Positions 9,264 through 18,827 of a DNA stretch of 40,623 bases are shown piece by piece; the stretch's first letter is position 1, and the number at the start of each line of letters is the position of its first letter. The position numbers and the translations under genes are program-made. The notes beneath the pieces were generated by a model. The model searched no databases and was not told the origin of the DNA. It saw nothing but the letters and a program-made list of their open reading frames with translations. The DNA is from Prolixibacteraceae bacterium (GTDB taxonomy: Bacteria > Bacteroidota > Bacteroidia > Bacteroidales > Prolixibacteraceae), in assembly GCA_027859005.1 (NCBI GenBank), contig JAQIBQ010000518.1, positions 1 through 40,623 of the forward strand, written 5' to 3'.

Positions 9264-10895
9264 ATGAAAAAAATCTTTTTTTTATTTTTAGTACTGCTGG
9301 CATCGGTAGTTTTAAACTTAGCCAATGCAAGTGTATTTCATTTTAACACATTGGGGTATTTGCCCAATGAACCAAAAGTAGCTTCAATTTCAAAAAGCTT
9401 TGAATCTTTTGAATTGATTAATGTTGAGACTAATTCTTCTGCTTTTAAAGGTGAAGCAAAAGGGCCTTATGGACAGGAAGATGTTAAAACTACGGTTTGG
9501 TTGGCTGATTTTTCATCAGTAACATCAAATGGAACCTACCATTTGAAACTTAATACTGGAGAAACTTCCTCCAATTTTAATATTGCCAACGATGTATACA
9601 ACTTTGCCTTTAAAACAGCCATGCGTGGTTTTTATTTGTGGCGTTGTGGATCAGCAGTTGAAGGTGACCATAACAACGATAATTTTGAACATGAAATTTG
9701 TCACATGCAAGACGGTTGGCTCGATTCAATTGGTATTGCCGATCAACAAAAAGACGGTACAGGTGGCTGGCACGATGCGGGTGATCATGGCAAATACATT
9801 GTTAATGCTGGAATAACTGTAGGTATGATGTTTATGGCTTGGGATCAGTTTAACGAGCAATTGAACGACTTTGATTTTGACTTGCCCGAAACTGCTTCAG
9901 GGTATCCTCAGTTTTTAAAAGAATTAAAATGGGAATGCGACTGGATTTTAAAAATGCAGTATGCAGATGGATCGGGTAGAGTAAGCCACAAACTTACCCG
10001 TCAGAGTTTCTCAGGTTTTATTATGCCCGAAGACGATGTTGAAAAAAGATATTTTACTGATTGGAGTACTGCAGCTACAGCCGACTTTGTTGCAATGATG
10101 GCACAAGCAGCCCGATACTTCAAACCCTACGATAAGAAATACGCCAAAAAATGCCTGGAGGCTGCTAAAATTAGTTACAAGTTTTTGCAAGATAATCCGG
10201 AGCACAAACGTTTTTCTCAACATTTTAGAACTGGAGGTTACCAATCACACGATGCCGATGATCGTATATGGGCTGCAGCCGAAATGTGGGAAACTACGGG
10301 TGAAAAACAATTTCTTAAGGATTTTGAACTACGCTTAGATGCTTTAGAAGATATGGTTGATGAAAATTGGGATTGGGGCAATGTGAAAAATATGGGTGTT
10401 TTTACTTATATTTTATCTGAACGAAAAGGTAAAAACCCAGCTTTACTTGAAAATGCAAAAACATCGGCAATTCAAATTGCTAATTCTATAGTCGCAAAAA
10501 GTGAGGATGATGTTTTCAATCGTCCATTTGGAGGAAAATATTATTGGGGATGTAACGGTACCATTGTTCGACAAGTATTAAACTTGTATGTTGCCAATGA
10601 AATTCAACCCAATGCTAATTATAAAACAACATCGCTCGATGCTATACACCACATTTTTGGACGGAATGTGTATGCTCGTTCCTTTGTTACCGGATTAGGA
10701 AATAATCCACCAATGAATCCACATGATCGACGTTCGGGAGCCGACAATGTTGAAGCACCATGGCCTGGCTACCTTGTTGGTGGAGGTCAGAATGCTACCA
10801 ATTGGGTAGACGAAGAAGCAAGCTATTCAACCAACGAAATAGCCATTAATTGGCAGGCAGCATTAGTTTATGCTTTAGCTGGATTTGTTGAGTAA
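9264..10895 (+). CDS. GH9 endoglucanase/xyloglucanase-like, with N-terminal CelD_N Ig-like domain
   Basis: GGWHDAGDHGKY, NPHDRRSGADNVEAPWPGYLVGGGQN, SYSTNEIAINWQAALVYALAGF. Confidence 0.92.
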   Translation: MKKIFFLFLVLLASVVLNLANASVFHFNTLGYLPNEPKVASISKSFESFELINVETNSSAFKGEAKGPYGQEDVKTTVWLADFSSVTSNGTYHLKLNTGETSSNFNIANDVYNFAFKTAMRGFYLWRCGSAVEGDHNNDNFEHEICHMQDGWLDSIGIADQQKDGTGGWHDAGDHGKYIVNAGITVGMMFMAWDQFNEQLNDFDFDLPETASGYPQFLKELKWECDWILKMQYADGSGRVSHKLTRQSFSGFIMPEDDVEKRYFTDWSTAATADFVAMMAQAARYFKPYDKKYAKKCLEAAKISYKFLQDNPEHKRFSQHFRTGGYQSHDADDRIWAAAEMWETTGEKQFLKDFELRLDALEDMVDENWDWGNVKNMGVFTYILSERKGKNPALLENAKTSAIQIANSIVAKSEDDVFNRPFGGKYYWGCNGTIVRQVLNLYVANEIQPNANYKTTSLDAIHHIFGRNVYARSFVTGLGNNPPMNPHDRRSGADNVEAPWPGYLVGGGQNATNWVDEEASYSTNEIAINWQAALVYALAGFVE

Positions 10896-10951
10896 TGCTC
10901 ATGTGGGGGTTATGTAGAAATGAATTGATAAAACTATTAATTATATAATCT

Positions 10952-13315
10952 ATGAAAAAGAATTTTTTAAAAATGGGAATCGTCTTTTCAATAATGGCAA
11001 TGGTTATGCCGTTGAAAGGACAAATTCAACAAATGGGAACGTTGAATGAACCTGTCGATATTAGTGTCGATTTCAAAAGTTTTACAAACACCTACTATTT
11101 TGCCAATGAATTAAAGGATTTCGATCCTGTAACGGCATCGGGTAAAGTGGAATATTTGCGTCATGAATATTCAACACGCCAGGCTTTCAATAACATGTTG
11201 GCTTCATTAGTACCAGTAGAAGCAAATGAGTTTCCAGGTATTGAATACGAAGCAAAACCAAATTTACCGTTCGACATCGATTTTGTTTCACCTCGAACAG
11301 TGAGAATAAGAATGAACAGTGGTTCTGATTACACAAGCGACGATCCTTCGTTGATGTTGGTAAATGGAACTGCTCCTAGCGATGATTCTTGGAAATATTC
11401 AGCTGTTGAAGGCGGTCATAAATATTCCAACGAATTTGGTAGTATTACTGTTTTGGAAAATCCATGGAGAGTTGAACTTAGAGACGAGAACGGAAAGCTA
11501 CTAACTAGTACCAACCATGCTTCCGATAACCTTGATAAAACTTATACGCCAGTAATGCCGTTTAGTTTTGTGCGTCGTGCTTCGGATTATTCACGTAGCT
11601 TTTCAGCAACTATGTCGCTTACCCCCGATGAAAAAATCTTTGGATTAGGCGAATCGTATACTAACTTTAATAAACGCGGTTCGAGTGTTGTTTTGTATAC
11701 CGACGATGCCAATGGAATTCAAAACGAATCAATGTATAAACCAATTCCATTTTACATGAGTAGTAATGGTTATGGAGTTTTTATGCATACTTCAACACCA
11801 ATTACTTGTGACTTTGGTAAATATTTCAGCGGCGTTCAACAACTAATGATTGGCGACGAAACACTTGATCTATTTTTCTTCCTTGGCGAACCTAAAGAAA
11901 TATTGGATGCGTATACCGATTTAACAGGAAAAGCAGCAATGCCACCACTTTGGTCTTTTGGATTCTGGATGAGTAGAATTACTTATTTCTCAGAAGATGA
12001 TGGTCGTACAGTTGCTAAAAAGTTGCGTGAGAACAAGGTTCCATGCGATGTAATTCATTTCGATACTGGTTGGTTTGAAACCGATTGGCGTTGTGATTAT
12101 AAATTCTCAGAATCACGTTTCGATGATCCGAAGAAAATGATTAGCGATTTAAAAGACGAAGGTTTCATGACTTGCTTATGGCAATTGCCTTATTTCGTTC
12201 CTAAAAACTCTCTATTCAAAGAAATTGTTGAGAAAGGCTTGTATGTAAAAAATGCAAAGGGAAATCTTCCTTACGAAGATGCTGTACTCGACTTCTCGAA
12301 TCCTGAAACAGTAAAATGGTACCAAGCAAAAATTGCTGGTTTATTAGAATTAGGTGTTGGTGCAATTAAGGTCGATTTTGGTGAAGCTGCTCCACTAAGT
12401 GGATTGAAAGCTTCGGGTAAAACGGGTTTTTACGAGCACAATTTGTATCCTTTGCGTTACAATAAAACGGTTTCCGATATTACTCAAAAAGTAAATGGCG
12501 AACGTATTATATGGGCGCGTAGTACATGGGCCGGAAGTCAGCGTTATCCATTACATTGGGGAGGCGACCCAGCCAATACCAATACATCAATGGCTGCAGG
12601 TTTACGTGGCGGTTTGTCAATTGGTCTTTCAGGATTCACTTTCTGGAGTCACGATATTGGTGGTTTTGTTCAAGCTTGTCCCGAAGATTTATATGCACGT
12701 TGGACTCCTTTCGGGATGCTAACTTCTCATACACGTAGTCACGGTGCGCCACCAACAGAACCTTGGGAATACAGTAAAAATTTCCTAAATGGATTCCGCG
12801 ATGCAACCAACATGCGTTACGAGTTAATGCCTTACATTTATGCACAAGCAAAATATTCATCGGAAAATGGATTGCCAATGTTGCGTGCATTATTTGTAGA
12901 ATATCCTGAAGATCCCGGTGCTTGGTTAGTCGATAATCAGTACTTATTTGGATCCGACATATTAGTAGCACCTTTGTTTACAAGTGTTACTTCCCGCGAT
13001 GTTTATTTGCCGGGTAAAGGCAATTGGATCGATTACCAAACAGGTAAATCTTATGCTGCTGGTTGGAATCACATCGATGCAGGTGCAATACCAATTGTAA
13101 TGTTGGTAAAAGAAGGTGCTGTGATACCTCACATTAAATTAGCTCAATCTACTCGTTTTATGGATTGGTCTAAAATTGATTTGAAAGTGTACGGTGAAGA
13201 AGGTAAAGGATTAATTTGCTTGCCTTCCGATAATGAATTGAAAACCCTTGAAGTAAAAGGTGGCGTTTTAGTTAGCAACCCTACTGAAGGAACAACATAC
13301 AAAGTAATCAAGTAA
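10952..13315 (+). CDS. GH31 glycoside hydrolase, alpha-xylosidase-like (YicI-type)
   Basis: PPLWSFGFWMSRITYF, GAIKVDFGEAAP nucleophile region, WGGDPANT, FTFWSHDIGGF. Confidence 0.9.
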   Translation: MKKNFLKMGIVFSIMAMVMPLKGQIQQMGTLNEPVDISVDFKSFTNTYYFANELKDFDPVTASGKVEYLRHEYSTRQAFNNMLASLVPVEANEFPGIEYEAKPNLPFDIDFVSPRTVRIRMNSGSDYTSDDPSLMLVNGTAPSDDSWKYSAVEGGHKYSNEFGSITVLENPWRVELRDENGKLLTSTNHASDNLDKTYTPVMPFSFVRRASDYSRSFSATMSLTPDEKIFGLGESYTNFNKRGSSVVLYTDDANGIQNESMYKPIPFYMSSNGYGVFMHTSTPITCDFGKYFSGVQQLMIGDETLDLFFFLGEPKEILDAYTDLTGKAAMPPLWSFGFWMSRITYFSEDDGRTVAKKLRENKVPCDVIHFDTGWFETDWRCDYKFSESRFDDPKKMISDLKDEGFMTCLWQLPYFVPKNSLFKEIVEKGLYVKNAKGNLPYEDAVLDFSNPETVKWYQAKIAGLLELGVGAIKVDFGEAAPLSGLKASGKTGFYEHNLYPLRYNKTVSDITQKVNGERIIWARSTWAGSQRYPLHWGGDPANTNTSMAAGLRGGLSIGLSGFTFWSHDIGGFVQACPEDLYARWTPFGMLTSHTRSHGAPPTEPWEYSKNFLNGFRDATNMRYELMPYIYAQAKYSSENGLPMLRALFVEYPEDPGAWLVDNQYLFGSDILVAPLFTSVTSRDVYLPGKGNWIDYQTGKSYAAGWNHIDAGAIPIVMLVKEGAVIPHIKLAQSTRFMDWSKIDLKVYGEEGKGLICLPSDNELKTLEVKGGVLVSNPTEGTTYKVIK

Positions 13316-13335
13316 TTGATTTTTTATTAAAAAAG

Positions 13336-13373
13336 GATTCCATCTCTATTTTAAAGATGGAATCTTTTTTTTT
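13336..13373. terminator. Intrinsic terminator between GH31 and the convergent HTCS gene
   Basis: GATTCCATCT ctattttaa AGATGGAATC followed by a run of nine T. Confidence 0.85.
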
Positions 13374-13387
13374 GTTGACATATATAA

Positions 13388-16300
13388 CTATTCAATTTCT
13401 TCTTGTTCTCTTTTATTTTTAATGGCTTGTACATATTCGGTTGGGGTTTTCCCAAACTCTTTACTGAAGCATTTACTGAAGTATTTAGGGTCGCTAAATC
13501 CAACCATGTAGGCAACTTCGGCAATTTGGAAATGTTCCTTTTCTAATATTTGAGCAGCTCTTTTTAGTCGGTGGGTTTTCACAAATTCTACTAATGACAT
13601 TTTGGTTAACGATTTCACTTTTTTAAGTACCGTTGAATGGCTAAGGTTCATTTTCTCAACCATTGCAGTAACATCAAAATCGGCTTCAGATAAATGCTCG
13701 TCAATCACCTCATTCATTTTTGTAAGAAACTTCTCGTCGTTCGAAGAAATTTGAATATCGCGTGGTTGTAGTAATATTTGTTTGCTAAATATATCAACCA
13801 GAAGTTTGCGTGTTGAAAGCAATTGTTCTATTTGTGATTTAAGTACGTCAATTTTAAAGGGTTTGCTAACGTATAAATCGGCACCACTTTTATACCCTTC
13901 TATTTTTGCTTCGTCGGCAGCTTTTGCAGTTAAGAGTATAATGGGAATGTGTCTTGTTTTGTCGTTTTGTTTTAAATTCTGGCACAATTCAATGCCATCT
14001 GTATTGGGCATCATCACATCCGAAATAATTAGTTTAGGTAGAATTTCAAGTGCCTTCTCGCAACCTTTTTGTCCATCGTACGCAACACTTACGTTGTAAT
14101 TTTCGGAAAGGTTGCGTGCAAGGTAGTCGCTCAGATCTTTATCGTCTTCGACCACTAACAACGAAGGTAAGTCTTTGCTTTTTCCTTCATTTATATTTGA
14201 ATTGCTTTGGTGCTCAAAATCTTCGGTCAAATTATTTAAAGCCGTTTCAGGGTGTATGGTTTGAGCCGCAATCTGACTTTCTTTTACATGTTCATCGCCA
14301 ACAGGTAAATAGAATGTAAACGTAGAGCCTTCGCCTATTTTGCTGTGGGTTTCGATTTTACCTTTCAATAAATCGATGTATTCTTTTACAATTGATAACC
14401 CAATTCCTGAGCCTGCTAACTCCTTTTTAGGTTTATGTTTGCTTTGGTAAAAACGGTGGAAAATGGTTTGTATTTCGTCGCTTGGTATGCCAGGCCCGGT
14501 ATCCGAAACTTCAATGCAATACCATTGTTTATTTTCTTTTGACTCTTTCTTTTTCCAACGTTCAATTTTACTCGTTTCTGGGACATGTTTGAAAATGCGA
14601 ATCGTAATTTGTCCTTTCGAAGGAGTAAATTTGTACGCATTCGAAATTACATTGTATATAGCTGTAGTTAACAATTCTGAATCGACCCAAAATTTTTCAT
14701 CCTCGTTAAGTTCTGAATTAAAACGTAGGGTAATTTCTTTATTCAGCGCTTTTTGAAGGAAGAAACCTGTAATTTCCTTTAAAAATTTAACCACATTCAC
14801 TTCAGAGTATTGAGGCTCAATTCCACCTTTGTCAATTTTTCGAAGTTGTAATAATTGGTTGGTTAGTTTTAATAAACGATTGACGTTTTTAGAGACCAAT
14901 TGTAGACTGTTTTTTGATTTTTCATCAATGTTTCCTTTTGAAATTACATCTTCTAAAGGGTTGCTGATGAGCGTTAATGGAGTTCTGATTTCATGCGAAA
15001 TATTGGTGAAGAATCGCATTTTAGCTTCGGTATTTTCAATCAAATTTGAACGTTCAATGTGCTCAATTAATAATCGGTTTTTATCGGATACCCCAATTAG
15101 TGTATAGCGGCGGAAAAGTAGCAGCCCAATTACAGCGATCGCCAAATAAATGGCATATGCCCAAGGATGACGCCAGCTTGGTGGGTTAACTTCAATTATA
15201 AGTTCATTTGGTTTTTCGTTCCAAATTCCATCGTTATTCGAAGCTTTCACTTGAAAAATATAATCGCCTTCCCATAGGTTTGTATACGTTACTGTATGTT
15301 CATTTGCGTTTAAATACCTCCATTCATCGTTAAATCCTAGAAGGCGATAGGCATAGTGTACACCTTCAAGATTCGCGAAATGCATGGCTGAAAACCCCAA
15401 CGAAAATTCTTTATGTTTGCTGCTAAGTGTAATTTTTTCGGCTAAGGAAATATCTTTTTCTAGAATTACTTTGCCGTTCACTTTTTGCTTGGGCATTACA
15501 ATTGTATTCGATACTTTGAGGGTAGAAATTACTGTATTTGAAGGTTTCGTATTGCTTGTAATTTCAGAAGGGGAGAAGAACGATAATCCGTTAACTCCGC
15601 CAAAAAATAATTTGTTATCTGGCGATGAATAAAAAGCATTGGAATGGAACTCGTTACTTTGGAGGCCATCGTTTGAGTTGTAGTTTTTGAATGTGTTGGT
15701 GTTTTTATTGAACATTGAAAGGCCTTTGGTAGTACTAATCCAAAGGTTTCCATCTCTGTCTTCTTCTATTCCATAAATTAGATTTGCAGCAAGTCCATCG
15801 GCCTCGGTGTACGATTCAAATTTAGCTCTACCTTTTTGTAATTCTTTTAAGGCTAGGGGGTCGGAATATAAATCAAGTCGGTTTAATCCACCACCTGTTC
15901 CAATCCAGATAACATCTTCTGAATCTTGGAATATACAATAAACATCGTTATGTAAAATGCTTTTATCTGAATCGTGTTCAAAGGAAATAAAGTTGTTGTA
16001 GCCTTGTTTAATTAATTCAAGAGGAATAATATTTAATCCACGCCCTTTTGTTCCTACCCACAAATTTCCTCTGTTGTCGTCAAAAATAGAGAGGATAACG
16101 TTGCCACTTAATGTACGTGAGTCGTTAGGCTGATTGGCGTATAAGTTGATTGTATCTTTCTTCGTGTCGATAATTCCAAGACCTTTTCCCCAAGTACCTA
16201 CCCAAATACTTTGCTCTCTATCTTGATGAAGTGCAAAAGGATAACCTCCAGTGTAGTATTGTTTGAAACCTAAATCCTTTCGATATGCTACTAAGCTATT

Positions 16301-17644
16301 GGAGGCAGTTCCAATCCATAATATGTCTTTTTTATCGAGCAGTAATGATATTATTTCGCTTGATGAACGGCCATCACTGTTAGGAATTTCAGGTATATGA
16401 TCAGTAATTATTGTATTGTCGGGTAGGAATTCGAGATAGTTTAAACCATTATAGGCGGCTCCCACCCATACAATATTGTCTTTTCCAGTAATTGCAGTTA
16501 TTAAATTTGATGTGAGGTTACGTCCTGCATTTGAATTATTTTCAAGGTGGTTGAATTTCTTTCTAAATAAATCGAGAGTAACAACACCACGGCTTTCGGT
16601 ACCTAACCATAATACACCCGATCTGTCGATAAGCATTGAGTTAATAATATTATCGCCTAGTTTATTCGACATTGTTTCGTCGTTATTGTATACGGTAAAA
16701 GCTCCATCATTATTGAATGTAATTAAACCCGAACCGCGAGTTGCAACCCACATATTTCCATTGCTATCACATTTTAATCGTTCAATCCAGTTGGCATTTA
16801 ACTTTTTCCATTTAGGATTTGAATTATTGAAAAAATACTTTGAAGTAATTTCTTCACCTTCAATTGTGAGTTTAGCTAATCCTTCTGAAGTTGCTACCCA
16901 TAAGTAGTTGTTGTGATCCCATTCAAGTGCATTTACTTTTGCTTGTATCAGGCTTTCTATGTTCACTTGAGTAAACGATAAATCCTTCGATCTAAAAATG
17001 AAAAGACCTTTAAACGTTCCAATTAAATACGTTTGATTTTGGATCTGTTTTATGGTTATCGCAGAATACATTTCTCGATCGAATGGTAGGATTGAACCTT
17101 TTGGATCGAGGTAAACAGATTTTTTAGAAATATTTGTAAATGTATAACTGAATTTTTTTGATGAGTTTGGAATACCTTTGAATAATCCTTGTGTGGTGCC
17201 TACCCAAATCGATCCATCATCACATTGTTCAACAAAACTTACCGTACCATCGGGCGTTTTAAGATTATCGTAGCGTATAAATTTATTTTCTTCTTTAATA
17301 AATAAATTCAATCCACCTCCACGAGTACCAACAAATAGATTTCCGAGAGAATCTCCAGAAAGGAAAATTATCTCGTTGTTACTAATTGAATTGGGGTTAT
17401 TAAGTTCATTTTTATAGGTCGTAAAGTTATATCCATCCATGCGGTTTAGGCCATCTTTTGTTCCTAACCAAATAAAACCTTGTGCATCTTGAGTAATTGA
17501 AAGTACCGACGATTGAGATAAACCCTTGTGAGTAGAATAGGTATTGAAACGCAAATTTGAAAAAGTTTCTTTTTCAATTCCAAATACAGTAGTTGAAATA
17601 ATGATTAGTACAACAAATGCTAGTAAGGTTTTGACTTTTGACAT
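13388..17644 (-). CDS. Hybrid two-component system sensor/regulator (HTCS)
   Basis: Reg_prop repeats (WLGTKDGLNRMDGYN, WVGTTQGL etc.), Y_Y_Y domain, TM, HisKA (FFTNISHEIRTPLTLI), HATPase, receiver (LISDVMMPNTDGIEL), AraC HTH (VAYMVGFSDPKYFSKCFSKEFGKTPTEY). Likely start MSKVKT at 17644. Confidence 0.94.
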   Translation of the reverse strand: MSKVKTLLAFVVLIIISTTVFGIEKETFSNLRFNTYSTHKGLSQSSVLSITQDAQGFIWLGTKDGLNRMDGYNFTTYKNELNNPNSISNNEIIFLSGDSLGNLFVGTRGGGLNLFIKEENKFIRYDNLKTPDGTVSFVEQCDDGSIWVGTTQGLFKGIPNSSKKFSYTFTNISKKSVYLDPKGSILPFDREMYSAITIKQIQNQTYLIGTFKGLFIFRSKDLSFTQVNIESLIQAKVNALEWDHNNYLWVATSEGLAKLTIEGEEITSKYFFNNSNPKWKKLNANWIERLKCDSNGNMWVATRGSGLITFNNDGAFTVYNNDETMSNKLGDNIINSMLIDRSGVLWLGTESRGVVTLDLFRKKFNHLENNSNAGRNLTSNLITAITGKDNIVWVGAAYNGLNYLEFLPDNTIITDHIPEIPNSDGRSSSEIISLLLDKKDILWIGTASNSLVAYRKDLGFKQYYTGGYPFALHQDREQSIWVGTWGKGLGIIDTKKDTINLYANQPNDSRTLSGNVILSIFDDNRGNLWVGTKGRGLNIIPLELIKQGYNNFISFEHDSDKSILHNDVYCIFQDSEDVIWIGTGGGLNRLDLYSDPLALKELQKGRAKFESYTEADGLAANLIYGIEEDRDGNLWISTTKGLSMFNKNTNTFKNYNSNDGLQSNEFHSNAFYSSPDNKLFFGGVNGLSFFSPSEITSNTKPSNTVISTLKVSNTIVMPKQKVNGKVILEKDISLAEKITLSSKHKEFSLGFSAMHFANLEGVHYAYRLLGFNDEWRYLNANEHTVTYTNLWEGDYIFQVKASNNDGIWNEKPNELIIEVNPPSWRHPWAYAIYLAIAVIGLLLFRRYTLIGVSDKNRLLIEHIERSNLIENTEAKMRFFTNISHEIRTPLTLISNPLEDVISKGNIDEKSKNSLQLVSKNVNRLLKLTNQLLQLRKIDKGGIEPQYSEVNVVKFLKEITGFFLQKALNKEITLRFNSELNEDEKFWVDSELLTTAIYNVISNAYKFTPSKGQITIRIFKHVPETSKIERWKKKESKENKQWYCIEVSDTGPGIPSDEIQTIFHRFYQSKHKPKKELAGSGIGLSIVKEYIDLLKGKIETHSKIGEGSTFTFYLPVGDEHVKESQIAAQTIHPETALNNLTEDFEHQSNSNINEGKSKDLPSLLVVEDDKDLSDYLARNLSENYNVSVAYDGQKGCEKALEILPKLIISDVMMPNTDGIELCQNLKQNDKTRHIPIILLTAKAADEAKIEGYKSGADLYVSKPFKIDVLKSQIEQLLSTRKLLVDIFSKQILLQPRDIQISSNDEKFLTKMNEVIDEHLSEADFDVTAMVEKMNLSHSTVLKKVKSLTKMSLVEFVKTHRLKRAAQILEKEHFQIAEVAYMVGFSDPKYFSKCFSKEFGKTPTEYVQAIKNKREQEEIE

Positions 17645-17728
17645 ATAAGTTGTTTTAAAAAAATGAACTAACAAAGATAAAGAATTATAAGAGAGTAATA
17701 AGCCTAAAGATAAAATGAATAAGTTTCA

Positions 17729-17742
17729 TGCAACCGATTGCA
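17729..17742. promoter_or_regulatory. Candidate LacI-family operator overlapping the lacI -33 element
   Basis: TGCAACCGATTGCA (12/14 symmetric, central CG); contains the TTG of a TTG-N21-TATATTTG promoter-like pair. Confidence 0.5.
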
Positions 17743-17761
17743 GATAATAAAAGTGTTTGTG

Positions 17762-17769
17762 TATATTTG
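17762..17769 (+). promoter_or_regulatory. Bacteroidetes-type -7 box of the lacI promoter
   Basis: TATATTTG matches TAnnTTTG, 21 nt after TTG at 17738-17740. Confidence 0.5.
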
Positions 17770-17794
17770 CTTCGTTTTATCATTAGAATGAATT

Positions 17795-18808
17795 TTGAGT
17801 AGAGAAGTAACTATATACGATATTGCAAAAGAACTTAATCTATCGGCATCTACTGTTAGTAGAGCCCTTAAGGATAATCCTGCAATTAATAATGAAACCA
17901 AGAAACGTGTCAGATCTTGTGCTGAAAAAATGGGGTATCGGAGCAATACATTTGCAAGTAACCTACGTACACAACGAACGAACACAATTGGTGTAATTGT
18001 ACCTCGACTTGATAGTAACTTTATGTCGGCATGTTTGGCAGGTATGGAAGAAGTTGTTAACGACAAGGGGTATAATATGATTATCACCCAATCGCATGAG
18101 TCATTAGCAAAGGAGGCTCAAAATGCAATAACAATGTTCAATAATAGAGTTGATGGCGTAATTGCTTCTTTAACCATAGAGGATAATAATATTGATCATT
18201 TCAGTCGATTTAAAGATAAAAATGTGCCAGTTGTTTTTTTCGACCGAGTACCAGAGAAAACAAATAATGCTTGTTTTGTAATTGAAAATCATAAAGCGGC
18301 TTATACTGCAACAAAGCATCTGATTGAGCAAGGCTGTAAAAACATATTGCATCTAACACTCAAAACAAAATCAAATGTTTACCTCGACCGAATTGAAGGT
18401 TTTAAAACAGCTATTAATGAGGCAAATTGTAGTGGCGATATAGTTTATTTGGAGAGTTTGAATTTAGAATTTGGCGAAAAAATAATTCCTCAAATTCTAA
18501 AAAGGAAGGAGCAACCCGATGGTATTTTTGTTGCTAACGATATGGCTGCAGTTGGCTGTCTATTGGCTCTTCAAAAAGAAGGCATTAACGTTCCAAATGA
18601 TATTGCAATTGTTGGTTTTAACAACGATCCTGTATCTACCATTGTGCATCCTCAACTAACTACAATTTCTTATTCTGGTAAAGATGCAGGTATTCTGGCA
18701 GCTAAAAGTTTAATTGATTATTTAAACAACGAGAGTGAGGAAGGAAGTTCAAAAAAGGTTGTACTCAATACTCAATTGATTGAGAGAGCTTCATCAAAAA
18801 GAAAATAA
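17795..18808 (+). CDS. LacI-family transcriptional regulator
   Basis: TIYDIAKELNLSASTVSRALKDNPAINNETKKRV HTH; TIGVIVPRLDSNF periplasmic-binding-like domain; TTG start. Confidence 0.92.
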   Translation: MSREVTIYDIAKELNLSASTVSRALKDNPAINNETKKRVRSCAEKMGYRSNTFASNLRTQRTNTIGVIVPRLDSNFMSACLAGMEEVVNDKGYNMIITQSHESLAKEAQNAITMFNNRVDGVIASLTIEDNNIDHFSRFKDKNVPVVFFDRVPEKTNNACFVIENHKAAYTATKHLIEQGCKNILHLTLKTKSNVYLDRIEGFKTAINEANCSGDIVYLESLNLEFGEKIIPQILKRKEQPDGIFVANDMAAVGCLLALQKEGINVPNDIAIVGFNNDPVSTIVHPQLTTISYSGKDAGILAAKSLIDYLNNESEEGSSKKVVLNTQLIERASSKRK

Positions 18809-18827
18809 ACCTAAAAAATATACACAA

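Noticed and set aside
14050-16907. Several plus-strand ORFs (e.g. 14050-14319, 16476-16907) inside the HTCS gene
   Set aside because: Antisense shadows of a well-supported 1400-aa HTCS; no recognisable domains.
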